A program made the translations under genes and the position numbers. The notes beneath the pieces were generated by a model that worked only from the letters and a program-made list of their open reading frames with translations, ran no database searches and was not told the origin of the DNA. A DNA stretch of 64,000 nucleotides from Caccoplasma_A sp045587545 (GTDB lineage: Bacteria; Bacteroidota; Bacteroidia; Bacteroidales; G3-4614), in assembly GCA_045587545.1 (NCBI GenBank), contig JAZNCN010000016.1:1-64000 (forward strand), given 5' to 3'. Shown here in pieces: positions 34,518-44,556 of the stretch (position 1 is its first letter; each line of letters starts with the position of its first letter).

Positions 34518-37127
34518 ATGAGAAAGATAGTGAGTTTGGTAGTGGTAGTGATGTTTGCATATTTATGCATAACACCTATGGCATATGCCGCTAAGGGAGA
34601 GAAGAAATCTTTGCGAAAAAATAAAAAAACAGAGAAGGTTGAACCAATATCTGATTATAAAAAATTAACAGGAAGGGACTCATTGCAAAATTTCGATCAC
34701 CTAAATGTTATATGCAAGCCTGATACTTATTATCTTGAAATACCTATTAAATTAATAGGACGAAAGTTCTTGATAACTAACCGACTACAACGAGTACCAG
34801 CCGAATTGAATAGAGCAGGGGGAAATAAAGGAGTCAATTATCAAAACCAATCTGTAAATTTTGAAATAGACGATACATTTAAGAAAGTGGTTATACGACA
34901 AAGTCGTCTTACCCCGGAAGTCTCAAAAGATGATGCAGTCGCAGAATCTGTTTATAATAATTATATAAATCCTATCCTGACAAAAATCAAGATAGAAGCT
35001 ATATCTCCTGACTCATCATCAGTTGTAATAAAGGTAAATGAACTCTTTAATGGAAGCAATAACTGTTTAAATGATGTATTTAATGCAATAAATCTTGGAG
35101 CATCGCCTAAAACCGATTTATCACAAGTAATAGATATAAAAAGTTTTGGTGCCAATTTAACAGCAACTTCTGAGTTGACAACAAAAATATCAGAAGGCGG
35201 ATTAAGTGTAAACATAACTGTTGTAGTAAGCACAACACTTACACTTTTGCCTGAAGTACCCATGATGGCTCGTGAAGAGACAAATCGAGTAGGATATTTT
35301 ACGACAAAATTGATGCGATTCTCTGATAAACAACAAGCAGTAGAACATAAAAGATATATAACTCGTTGGAGATTAGAGCCAACCGATAAAGAAGCATATC
35401 TTAAAGGAGAATTGGTAGAACCTATAAAACCAATATTATTCTATCTCGATCCTGCTATGCCCCAACACTTAATGCCCTATATAAAACAAGGTATATTAGA
35501 TTGGAATAGGGCATTTGAGAAAGCCGGCTTTAAAAATGCGATACAAGTAAAAGAATATACAGACAGTATAGCGGCAGAAGGTGATGATATGAAATATTCA
35601 TTACTGACACATGCTGCATCAACCATGGCAAATGCAATGGGTCCTTCAGTAATAGACCCTCGTTCGGGCGAAATATTAGAAGCTGATATAATTTGGTGGC
35701 ATAATGTGCAATCATTATTAAGAGAGTGGATTATGGTGCAAACCTCTGCAGTAAATCCGGCAGCCCGCACAATACAATTACCGGATAGCTTAATGGGAGA
35801 TGCAGCACGATTTGTGGCATGCCACGAAGTAGGCCACTCGTTAGGATTGCGTCATAATATGAGAGCTTCTGCGGCATATCCTGTCGATTCATTGCGCTCA
35901 GAGAGCTTTATCTCAAAAGTAGGAGGAACATCATCATCAATAATGGATTATGCTCGTTTTAATTATATAGCACAACCTGAAGATGGTGTTAAAGTTCTTT
36001 CTCCTCACATAGGACTATATGATATATTGGCAATAGAGTGGGGGTATCGTTGGTATCCCTCAGAGGAGGAAGCAAAAGAAAAATTATCAAAATTATTAAA
36101 AGAACATAGTTGTCCATTATATAGATATAGCGAGGCACAACCATCGCGAACAGCTGTTGATCCACGAGCAATGAGCGAAGATCTTGGAGATAATGCAATG
36201 GAAGCTGCGCGATATGGCATTGCAAATCTTAAGAGAATAATTCCCAACGTAATTGAGTGGACAAAAACAGGAGAGCCCTCTCAAACATACGATAATGCAG
36301 CACGATTCTATTTCGCAATAATGAGCCAATGGAGTATGTATCATTATCATGTTTTGGCAAATATTGGAGGAATCTATATGGAATGTACCACAGTGGGTGA
36401 TGGTATGGAGACATATCAACATGTTGAGAAAGAGCGTCAAAAAGATGCAGTTCAATTCTTGTTAGACGAACTTTTTACATATCCCGCATGGTTATTTGAT
36501 GCCGAAATAAAAAAATACTCATATTTCTTACGCAATACACCACTTGGAGTAATGGAGATGGATCCCCATCTAAATTTACGTAATCAACATAATTTTGTGT
36601 TATGGGATATGCTAAATAGCGAGCGTATTGTAAGAATGTTTGAGAATGAATATGCAAATGGAGACAAAGCATTTTCTCCTATAGAAATGTTTGAGATGTT
36701 GCATAACCATATATTTGCAACAACCATAAAAGGCAAGAATCCCGATGTAATACAACGTAGTCTACAAAAGAGTTTTGTTGATGCACTAATAACAGCAGCA
36801 GCAGAGTGTGAGGGTGTTAAGTTGAATAAGAAAATTTATGAAGATGAAGCTCTCTTTAATGCTCATTTTGGAATGAATCATCATATATCATGTTCATGTA
36901 ACGACGAGGATATGTATGAAAGAGGATTAACGACAGCGCCACGAGTATTAATAACAACTACAAATCAAGTTGATCGTACAAGTGATGTAATAAGCCTTAA
37001 ACGAGGAGAGTTAAAAAAAATAATGAAACTTTTGAAGAGTAAATTAAATACGTCAAATCAAATAACCAAGTTGCATTACGAAGATATTATATTAAGAATA
37101 CAAACTGCTCTTGGCTTGTCAAAATAG
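34518..37127 (+). CDS. Zinc-dependent metalloprotease (DUF5117/DUF4953-like)
   Basis: This 869-residue secreted protein has a signal peptide (through about residue 24, ending AYA) and the extended zinc motif HEVGHSLGLRHN near residues 436-447. A downstream SSIMDYARFN supplies the Met-turn of metzincin-type proteases. The N-terminal domain resembles DUF5117 and the catalytic part DUF4953. It is first in an operon with susC (26-bp gap) and susD, suggesting that it generates peptides for import. Confidence 0.9.
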   Translation: MRKIVSLVVVVMFAYLCITPMAYAAKGEKKSLRKNKKTEKVEPISDYKKLTGRDSLQNFDHLNVICKPDTYYLEIPIKLIGRKFLITNRLQRVPAELNRAGGNKGVNYQNQSVNFEIDDTFKKVVIRQSRLTPEVSKDDAVAESVYNNYINPILTKIKIEAISPDSSSVVIKVNELFNGSNNCLNDVFNAINLGASPKTDLSQVIDIKSFGANLTATSELTTKISEGGLSVNITVVVSTTLTLLPEVPMMAREETNRVGYFTTKLMRFSDKQQAVEHKRYITRWRLEPTDKEAYLKGELVEPIKPILFYLDPAMPQHLMPYIKQGILDWNRAFEKAGFKNAIQVKEYTDSIAAEGDDMKYSLLTHAASTMANAMGPSVIDPRSGEILEADIIWWHNVQSLLREWIMVQTSAVNPAARTIQLPDSLMGDAARFVACHEVGHSLGLRHNMRASAAYPVDSLRSESFISKVGGTSSSIMDYARFNYIAQPEDGVKVLSPHIGLYDILAIEWGYRWYPSEEEAKEKLSKLLKEHSCPLYRYSEAQPSRTAVDPRAMSEDLGDNAMEAARYGIANLKRIIPNVIEWTKTGEPSQTYDNAARFYFAIMSQWSMYHYHVLANIGGIYMECTTVGDGMETYQHVEKERQKDAVQFLLDELFTYPAWLFDAEIKKYSYFLRNTPLGVMEMDPHLNLRNQHNFVLWDMLNSERIVRMFENEYANGDKAFSPIEMFEMLHNHIFATTIKGKNPDVIQRSLQKSFVDALITAAAECEGVKLNKKIYEDEALFNAHFGMNHHISCSCNDEDMYERGLTTAPRVLITTTNQVDRTSDVISLKRGELKKIMKLLKSKLNTSNQITKLHYEDIILRIQTALGLSK

Positions 37128-37153
37128 TGTAGTATATTATATATAATGTATAT

Positions 37154-40100
37154 ATGAATAAGTTTTTGTGTATTTTGTTTTTTATAGCTGCTACTTTTTC
37201 ACTCTCAGCACAAAACAGAGTGATAAAAGGAAAAGTTCTTGATGGCGATTACAATAACGAGCCTCTTATAGGTGCAGCCATAAGAGTTGAATTTAACTCA
37301 AAAGATCATCCTGCTGCAGGAACAGTAACCGATATAGACGGAAACTTCTCTATAGAAGTATCACCTCAAGCAAAAGGGTTATATGTCTCGTTTGTAGGAT
37401 ATGCAACACAGTATGCTAAATTAACAGCCGATAAAAATAGCTATACTGTAATACTTCATGCAAATGCAAATGATATTGACGAGGTTGTTGTAACAGGTTA
37501 TCAAAACATTGAGCGTCGTAAATTGACGGCATCTGTATCAACCATTGGAATATCAGAAGAGAAAGTTGGTACAATTAAAAATATTGACCAAGCCTTAGCC
37601 GGTCAAGTAGCCGGATTATCAACAGTTGCCACTTCAGGAGCACCGGGAGCACCCGTAAAAATCAGAATACGTGGTACAGCTTCAATGAGCGGAACACAAG
37701 ACCCATTATGGGTACTTGACGGAATACCATTGGAAGGAACAGAAGTTCCGTCAATGGAAGAGTTAAGTGATGTGGATAATCTATATCAAACATCTATTGC
37801 CGGTATAAACCCTGCAGATATTGAAAATATAACAGTATTGAAAGATGCTGCGGCAACAGCGATATATGGAGCACGTGCAGCTAATGGAGTTATTGTTATC
37901 ACAACAAAAAAAGGTAAGATAGGAAAACCTCAAATCAGTTTGTCTGCAAAAATGACTGTAAATCCGAGATTAAGTCTTGATAGATTAAATCTATTAGATT
38001 CAGAACAAAAAGTAGGATTGGAGTTAGACCTATTAAGCAGGGGTTATCATTATCGTGAAAATAAAGGATCTGTATCACAATTGTTAACACAATATGGACA
38101 GTTAGATGCTTATAAAGCAGGAGGTTGGGCTGCGATATCTCCTGAGGCACAAAATGCTATAAATAATCTTAGAACTATTAATACAGATTGGAACGATGCT
38201 CTATTCCGTACAGTTATAAATCAGGAGTATTATCTAAGCCTTTCAGGAGGAACAGACAAGGTTAACTACTATACATCAGTTGGTTGGTACGATGAGCAAG
38301 GTAACGTTCGTGGAGTTGAAAATAACCGCTTTAATGTTACATTAAAAACAGATTACAGAATCAATAAATTCTTAAAATTAGGAGCATCGGTATATGCAAA
38401 CCAACGTAAACAAGAGACTTATCTGACAGATGCAGCAAGTTTTACAAACCCAATGTATTACTCACGTTTGGCAAACCCTTACCAATTGATTTATGATGAG
38501 AATGGTAATTATGTATATGATGTGAATGTACAAGGTAGGGGAGATGACCGTTTGGCTGATTATAACGTATATGAAGAGCAGGCTAATACTTCAAATGAGA
38601 GAGTTGACCGTTCTGTAATGGCAATATTTGACGGTGCATTAAGAATTAATGAATATTTTAAAATTTCATCTCAGATAGGACTTCAATACGATAATTACAA
38701 ACAAGACCGTATTGCATTAGAAGAGTCATATGCAATGAGAACAGAAAAACTTAGTCACCCAAGAGTCTCATTCCCAGATGGTGGTATGCATAAAGTAAAT
38801 CAAGGACATACATTCCAATGGACATGGAAAACTTTAGCCGAATATAAACAAACATATCGCAGATATCACGATTTTGAGATAATGTTAGGAGCTGAGTTAC
38901 GAAGAATTGATGCTGAAACAAACTATCATGTTGGATATGGATATGACCCATATACATTAAATGTAGAGACACCATTTTTTGAATCTCCAGAGTTGGCAGA
39001 AGGATTTATAATGTCATCTGAGTCATTTGCCGAAAATGCGTATGCATCATTCTTTGCAACAACATCATATACATTCAAAGACAGATATACCTTTGGAGGT
39101 AGTATTCGTTTTGATGGTTCAGATATATATGGTGTAGCAAAAGAGTATCGTTTCTTGCCATTGTATTCTGTCAGCGGATTATGGCGAATGAAGGAGGAGA
39201 ATTGGCTAAAAGATGTAAAACCAATTAATGATTTAAGTCTTCGTTTATCATATGGTATACAAGGTAATATCGATAAATCAACATCTCCATATCTGATAGG
39301 TAAATATGATTATAAAACTATATTACCCGATAATAGCGAGATGGTTATACAAGCTAATTCTGCACCAAATCCCGATTTGCGTTGGGAGAAAACTCAGAAC
39401 GTAAATGCCGGTTTTGATTTTGCGGTTTTGGACAGAGCAATATGTTTAACATTTGATTATTACTATCGTAAAAGTACCGATCTTATCGGTTTAAGAATGT
39501 TACCATTGGAGTCCGGATTTACATCTACCACAATAAATTGGGCAAGTATGGAGAATAAAGGTTTTGAGATTGGATTATCAACCCGAAACATATATACACC
39601 TAACTTTACCTGGACAACAAACATTAATATCGGTATAAATGATAATAAGGTATTAAGAGAGAGTGTGGCAGAAAACTCAACAGCACCTTCGCGTGAAGGT
39701 TATCCTGTAGGAGCAATATTTGCTTATGAAACAGCCGGATTAGACTCAGAAGGATATCCTTTATATAAGACCAAAGATGGTAGAGCCGTTTCAGCAAAAG
39801 AGTTCTTTAAATTAAATGAGGCGGGAGGTATAGGCTTATCTCCAAGTGAAACAAGAGCACTTAAAACATATATGGGATCTACTGATCCTAAAGTATCAGG
39901 AGGTTTTATAAATAACTTTGAATATAAGAATTGGTCATTAAATATAAACTTTACATTTAACTTTGGAGCAAAAGTTGTGGTGCCACCATCATATAACCCT
40001 ACAGCATTTGACCGTGGTTTAAATACAAATACAGATATTTTAAATAGCTGGACACCGTCAAATCCAAATACACACTTACCAACATTGATGAATCCTGGAG

Positions 40101-40402
40101 GAACACACTCATCAGAGTTTAATTTATATAACGAAAATCCATCAGATAGTTACTACCTATTGGATATATGGGTTAAGAAATTAAACTATATGCGTTGTCA
40201 AAGTATCCGTTTAGCATATCGTTTTGATGGTGACTGGATGGCAAAAATAGGAGTTAAGAGTGCATCAGTATCATTGGAGGGTCGTAATCTGTTTGTAATA
40301 GCAGGTGATTACACAAACTATCTCGATCCTGAAACAATGGGTAACCCCTATGCAACACCATTACCCAAAAGTGTAATTTTCAGTTTAAATGTTAATTTCT
40401 AA
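37154..40402 (+). CDS. SusC/RagA-family TonB-linked transporter
   Basis: This 1082-residue outer-membrane protein has a signal peptide ending SLSAQ, a carboxypeptidase-regulatory-like domain (about 22-105) and the DEVVVTGYQ TonB-box region. The plug contains IRIRGTASMSGTQDPLWVLDG, and a long barrel ends VIFSLNVNF. With SusD it forms a pedal-bin importer powered by TonB. There is no adjacent glycoside hydrolase; an upstream protease and downstream peptidase point to peptides, as for RagA (inference). Confidence 0.95.
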   Translation: MNKFLCILFFIAATFSLSAQNRVIKGKVLDGDYNNEPLIGAAIRVEFNSKDHPAAGTVTDIDGNFSIEVSPQAKGLYVSFVGYATQYAKLTADKNSYTVILHANANDIDEVVVTGYQNIERRKLTASVSTIGISEEKVGTIKNIDQALAGQVAGLSTVATSGAPGAPVKIRIRGTASMSGTQDPLWVLDGIPLEGTEVPSMEELSDVDNLYQTSIAGINPADIENITVLKDAAATAIYGARAANGVIVITTKKGKIGKPQISLSAKMTVNPRLSLDRLNLLDSEQKVGLELDLLSRGYHYRENKGSVSQLLTQYGQLDAYKAGGWAAISPEAQNAINNLRTINTDWNDALFRTVINQEYYLSLSGGTDKVNYYTSVGWYDEQGNVRGVENNRFNVTLKTDYRINKFLKLGASVYANQRKQETYLTDAASFTNPMYYSRLANPYQLIYDENGNYVYDVNVQGRGDDRLADYNVYEEQANTSNERVDRSVMAIFDGALRINEYFKISSQIGLQYDNYKQDRIALEESYAMRTEKLSHPRVSFPDGGMHKVNQGHTFQWTWKTLAEYKQTYRRYHDFEIMLGAELRRIDAETNYHVGYGYDPYTLNVETPFFESPELAEGFIMSSESFAENAYASFFATTSYTFKDRYTFGGSIRFDGSDIYGVAKEYRFLPLYSVSGLWRMKEENWLKDVKPINDLSLRLSYGIQGNIDKSTSPYLIGKYDYKTILPDNSEMVIQANSAPNPDLRWEKTQNVNAGFDFAVLDRAICLTFDYYYRKSTDLIGLRMLPLESGFTSTTINWASMENKGFEIGLSTRNIYTPNFTWTTNINIGINDNKVLRESVAENSTAPSREGYPVGAIFAYETAGLDSEGYPLYKTKDGRAVSAKEFFKLNEAGGIGLSPSETRALKTYMGSTDPKVSGGFINNFEYKNWSLNINFTFNFGAKVVVPPSYNPTAFDRGLNTNTDILNSWTPSNPNTHLPTLMNPGGTHSSEFNLYNENPSDSYYLLDIWVKKLNYMRCQSIRLAYRFDGDWMAKIGVKSASVSLEGRNLFVIAGDYTNYLDPETMGNPYATPLPKSVIFSLNVNF

Positions 40403-40417
40403 TAGGAGGAATATAAT

Positions 40418-41875
40418 ATGAAACTACGATATATAACAATATTATTGGTTGCATTACTTTTTAGTAGTTGTAATAAATTTCTTGATATAAGACCAACAGG
40501 AATGATTATTGCTCGTACCGGAGAGGATTATAGAGCTCTATTAACAGATAAATATAGTCTTGTGCCAAGTGACAGATCATTAACCGACTTGCGAACAAAT
40601 GATATAAAAATTGATTTTTCAAAATCAACAAATAGTTCAGATTATAAAAAATGGTATTTTGATTTATGGACATGGACCGATTTTAATAGAGATGAGCTAT
40701 CTAAATATTTTGATTGGCAAGGATATTACGAGATTTCATATATAGCCAACTATATAATAGAACATAAAAATGAGATAGAGGAGGCTTCTGCTGCAGAAAT
40801 TAATCAGTTGGTAGGAGAGAGTTATATGTTAAGAGCATATATGCATTTCTTACTGGTAAATTTATATGCACCTGCATATACAAAATGTAATCCAACAACA
40901 ACCAAAGGAATACCATTACAATTAAGAGCAGATATTAGAGATGTTTTACGTTGTAGCAGTGTAGCACAAGTATATAGTCAAATAATGCAGGATATTGATG
41001 CTGCAGAGGGCTATATGACTAAAGAAAAATGGGAAAAAGGCTATACATATCGTTTCAGCAAGATAACAGCCAATGCTCTTAGAGCAAGAGTTGCTTTATA
41101 TATGGGTAATTGGCAATTGGCATTTGATGAAGCGCAAAAAGTTATAGCTAAATATCCCGATTTGGAAGATTTGAATACCTCAACTGTAATGCCTAATGAT
41201 TATGAGTCAGTTGAATCTATTCTTGCTTTAGAAAAAGAGGTTGTAGATTTTCCGATAAGTAATGATAAAAAAGGCTTTGTGTGGCTTTCTGATGATTTGT
41301 TAAAAAATTTTGGTCTAGACCCATCATCTTTAGATTTAAGAACTCCGGTAGTTGAATATATTGATTTAAGATTACTAAGTGGTCAAATAAGTCGCGCTCA
41401 ATTAAAAGGTAAATATTTTGGATATGATGGGGGAAATAAACTCTTTTATTTAAATCCGTTAGGTCGTGACTTAAATAAATATAGATGTACTTTCAGAGCA
41501 GCAGAGTTTTATTTAATAGCATCAGAGGCGGCAAATGAATTAGATAATAGTTCAGATGCCAAACAATATCTGAAAGATTTAATGATAAAGAGATTTAACT
41601 CTGAGTCATATGAAAGAAAAGCTGCATTAATTGATGCAATGGATAAAGATGCGTTACGAACTGAAATTTTAAATGAGCGTCGTCGTGAGTTTGCTTTACA
41701 AGGGCACACTTGGTTTGATTTAAGACGTACAACTCAACCTGAAATTGAGAAAGAATATACAGAGAACGGAGAAGTTCAAACCTATACACTTGAGGCTAAT
41801 GATGACCGTTATACTTTAAGATTACCAAGTGAGGCAGTAGCGGCAAATCCCGAGTTGGAGATATGGCCATATTGA
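40418..41875 (+). CDS. SusD/RagB-family substrate-binding lipoprotein
   Basis: This 485-residue lipoprotein (lipobox LFSSC, Cys18) has the SusD fold. The helical TPR-like N-terminal part contains GESYMLRAYMHFLLVNLYAPAY, and the C-terminal part contains LNERRREFALQGHTWFDLRR, typical of the family. It caps the SusC barrel 15 bp upstream and binds the substrate at the cell surface. Confidence 0.95.
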   Translation: MKLRYITILLVALLFSSCNKFLDIRPTGMIIARTGEDYRALLTDKYSLVPSDRSLTDLRTNDIKIDFSKSTNSSDYKKWYFDLWTWTDFNRDELSKYFDWQGYYEISYIANYIIEHKNEIEEASAAEINQLVGESYMLRAYMHFLLVNLYAPAYTKCNPTTTKGIPLQLRADIRDVLRCSSVAQVYSQIMQDIDAAEGYMTKEKWEKGYTYRFSKITANALRARVALYMGNWQLAFDEAQKVIAKYPDLEDLNTSTVMPNDYESVESILALEKEVVDFPISNDKKGFVWLSDDLLKNFGLDPSSLDLRTPVVEYIDLRLLSGQISRAQLKGKYFGYDGGNKLFYLNPLGRDLNKYRCTFRAAEFYLIASEAANELDNSSDAKQYLKDLMIKRFNSESYERKAALIDAMDKDALRTEILNERRREFALQGHTWFDLRRTTQPEIEKEYTENGEVQTYTLEANDDRYTLRLPSEAVAANPELEIWPY

Positions 41876-41927
41876 TTATAATTAACATGAGAAACATAAA
41901 CCTTATTATTAACTAAAATTTTATTTT

Positions 41928-44417
41928 ATGAAAAAACTATTACTATTGGTAGTTGTGGCTTTGGTGTCATTAACTACATTAAATGCTCAAATTTTGAGCA
42001 ATCAAACTTGGACTGCAACATTGCAGGCTGTAGCGGCAGGTGATGCCACTTATGATGGTCCTGTTGTTGTTGCTGAGGACGGAAGTCTTTTCGTTTCAGG
42101 AGCAATAACTCAAGATTTGGTTGTTGACGAGAATTTAACAATTATGTATCCTCTTTCAACAGGATCATATATTGCTAAATTAAACTCAGAGGGTGCTTCA
42201 CAATGGGGTTCTCTTCTTGACGGAGAGTCAACTATTGTATCAATGACTGTTGATGCAAAAGGAGTTCTTTATGTAGCAGGTAAATACTCTGGAGAGGTTT
42301 ACTTCTACAATTCAGACATGGAAACTTACACATCTATTGGAGCAGATGGTGAGAGTGGTTCGTTTATTGCTAAATATAAGGCAGACGGAACAGTTGAGTT
42401 TGTAAGAACTATTATTCCTACAACAAATACAGCAGTAGCTGAGTCTGGTGGTTATTGGGATACTCCTTCATTTAATATCTTTAAAATTCAAGCAGAGGGC
42501 TCAAACTTGTATGTTGGTGCATACTACAAAGGAGATGCTGTTATTAAAGATTACACCTCAAAAGGTGAGGAAAATCCAGCAGGAGACCTTTCTGTTGAAG
42601 GAAAATATATGGATGTATTTGGCTTTATGTACTCTGATATGCAAAGTGCTGTTGTGTTCTCTTATGCAACATCAAAAATGAACAAACCTACATTGGTCGC
42701 AGATATTTCGTCAAAAACAACTATGGCAGAGTTGTTGTATTGTGTTGAAACTGCAAACTTTGTTGCAGATGGTAGCAATGTATATGTTGCAGCTATGGGA
42801 TATGGTAATCTTGCAGCAACAACAGCTAATGGTTCTCAAGATGTAACATTCTTTATGGATGGAAATGGAACTAATGAGCATGGTGTTGTATTAGTAAAAA
42901 CAGGAACAACCGACATAATCAAATTATATAATAATGAGTATACATCATTGTCAACAGAGGTTTATGATGTTTTTGATAAAATGGACGTAACAAATGGTAC
43001 TCTTTATATTTCAGGAACATACCGTGGATATAATCCATTTGATAATACTTTAGGAACTGAAGGAAAATCAACATCAGATATCTTTGTAGCATCAGTAAAA
43101 ACTTCAAACTTAGAGAAAAATTGGGTAGCAGTAACACCTGATAAAAATGATACTGAAAATAGCAAATATGAAGATGTTCAAGGAACAATCATCTATCCTG
43201 CAGGTATTCAAATTGCAGCAGCTGTTAAAGATGTTACCTCTCACGCAGTAGATAGCTACTATAACTATGCTATTGATTTTGACGGAAATGTAACTTCATT
43301 ATCACAAGCTGCAGCAGGAAGTCTTGCTAACAATACAACTCAAGCTGCTTATATATTGACAATGTCAGGTATGACATTTGTATATTATGGAGACCTTGAA
43401 GCAGCTGATACTTACACTGGTGTAGCCGGAGACGATGTAATATATACATATACTCCTGCATCAAAAACTATTGCATTTACAGGAACAGGAGCAATGTATG
43501 AGTATGAGGCAGCAGACGAGGTTGCAATACCTTGGGCTCCTTTCAAAGCCGACATTACAACTGCAACTATTCAAGATGGTATCACAAACGTTCCCGGATA
43601 TGCATTCAGCAAATGTGCAGCATTGGAAGATGTAACACTTCCCAGCTCTATAACAACTATTTCACGTAACTCATTTGCATCATGTTCTGCATTGACAGAT
43701 TTGACAATCCCCAACAAAGTAAAAGAGATTGGTCTAAATGCATTCAACGCTTGTGGATTTACATCTATTGATATTCCTAACTCTGTAACAACAATGGGTA
43801 ACACTGTATTCTCAGGTTGTACAGCATTGGAGACAGTTACTCTATCTAAATCAATGGATATTCTGCCAACATCAACATTCAATAAATGTTCTGCATTGAA
43901 AGAGGTTTATATTCCTGAAAGTTATAAAACACTTAACTTTGGAGCATTCCACTCATGTTCTAAATTGGCAAAAGTAACTTTGGCGGCGTCTGTTGATTCA
44001 ATTGGTGATTATGTATTCTACAACAATACTTCAATGTCAAGAATTTATTCAATGAATACAGTTCCTCCTAAAGCACCGGGTAGCAAAGTATTCTCAGGAG
44101 TTCCTGCAACAGTAGCAGTATTTGTTCCTTCAGAATCTCTTTCTTTATATCAAGCAGCTGATGGTTGGAAAAATTTCTGGTGTCAGGGTTCTGAATTCTC
44201 AGGAGTTGAAGATGCAACTATTGAAACTGAAAATACAGTAGTTGTTAAAGGTGGTAACATTGTAGTTGAAGGATATGTAGGTAAAGTTCAAGTAATAGCA
44301 ATAAGCGGACAAGTTGTTAAAGATATAACTGTTAACGATTATGCTGAAATTGATGTTCCTCAAGGACTTTACATTGTTGTAACTTCAAACGGAGCTCAAA
44401 AAGTTATTGTAAAATAA
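41928..44417 (+). CDS. Secreted propeller/BspA-LRR protein with T9SS-like tail
   Basis: This 829-residue protein has a signal peptide ending LNAQ. Residues about 22-480 hold SBBP-like blades (GSYIAKLNSEGASQWG; GSFIAKYKADGTVEFVR). A BspA cap near 490-510 (GDDVIYTYTPASKTIAFTG) is followed by LRR_5 repeats from about 548 to 740 with FSKCAALEDVTLP, FASCSALTDLTIP and similar units. Residues about 765-829 resemble a type A T9SS sorting domain (GKVQVIAISGQVVKDI; PQGLYIVV). It is probably attached to or released at the surface. As last gene of the SusCD operon it may bind the protein substrate. Confidence 0.85.
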   Translation: MKKLLLLVVVALVSLTTLNAQILSNQTWTATLQAVAAGDATYDGPVVVAEDGSLFVSGAITQDLVVDENLTIMYPLSTGSYIAKLNSEGASQWGSLLDGESTIVSMTVDAKGVLYVAGKYSGEVYFYNSDMETYTSIGADGESGSFIAKYKADGTVEFVRTIIPTTNTAVAESGGYWDTPSFNIFKIQAEGSNLYVGAYYKGDAVIKDYTSKGEENPAGDLSVEGKYMDVFGFMYSDMQSAVVFSYATSKMNKPTLVADISSKTTMAELLYCVETANFVADGSNVYVAAMGYGNLAATTANGSQDVTFFMDGNGTNEHGVVLVKTGTTDIIKLYNNEYTSLSTEVYDVFDKMDVTNGTLYISGTYRGYNPFDNTLGTEGKSTSDIFVASVKTSNLEKNWVAVTPDKNDTENSKYEDVQGTIIYPAGIQIAAAVKDVTSHAVDSYYNYAIDFDGNVTSLSQAAAGSLANNTTQAAYILTMSGMTFVYYGDLEAADTYTGVAGDDVIYTYTPASKTIAFTGTGAMYEYEAADEVAIPWAPFKADITTATIQDGITNVPGYAFSKCAALEDVTLPSSITTISRNSFASCSALTDLTIPNKVKEIGLNAFNACGFTSIDIPNSVTTMGNTVFSGCTALETVTLSKSMDILPTSTFNKCSALKEVYIPESYKTLNFGAFHSCSKLAKVTLAASVDSIGDYVFYNNTSMSRIYSMNTVPPKAPGSKVFSGVPATVAVFVPSESLSLYQAADGWKNFWCQGSEFSGVEDATIETENTVVVKGGNIVVEGYVGKVQVIAISGQVVKDITVNDYAEIDVPQGLYIVVTSNGAQKVIVK

Positions 44418-44440
44418 TTATAAGTAAAATATTTGATTGA

Positions 44441-44473
44441 AATTGGGGTTGCTTTGGCAACCTCAATTTTTTT
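44441..44473 (+). terminator. Terminator of the SusCD operon
   Basis: AATTGgGGTTGC and GCAACCtCAATT form a stem with one mismatch around a short loop, followed by a run of seven or more T. Confidence 0.85.
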
Positions 44474-44519
44474 ATGATTATTTGACAATTGCTATTATAT
44501 GTAAACTTAAAAAAATGAG

Positions 44520-44527
44520 TACTTTTG
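44520..44527 (+). promoter_or_regulatory. -7 element of the S9 peptidase gene
   Basis: TACTTTTG matches TAnnTTTG, 29 bp before the ATG at 44557. The -33 element is not evident. Confidence 0.45.
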
Positions 44528-44556
44528 CATATTATATATAACACAATAAGGAAACT

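Noticed and set aside
34518..44417. Polysaccharide utilisation locus
   Set aside because: The SusC/SusD pair has no glycosidase, lyase, hybrid two-component or anti-sigma gene beside it; the neighbours are peptidases.
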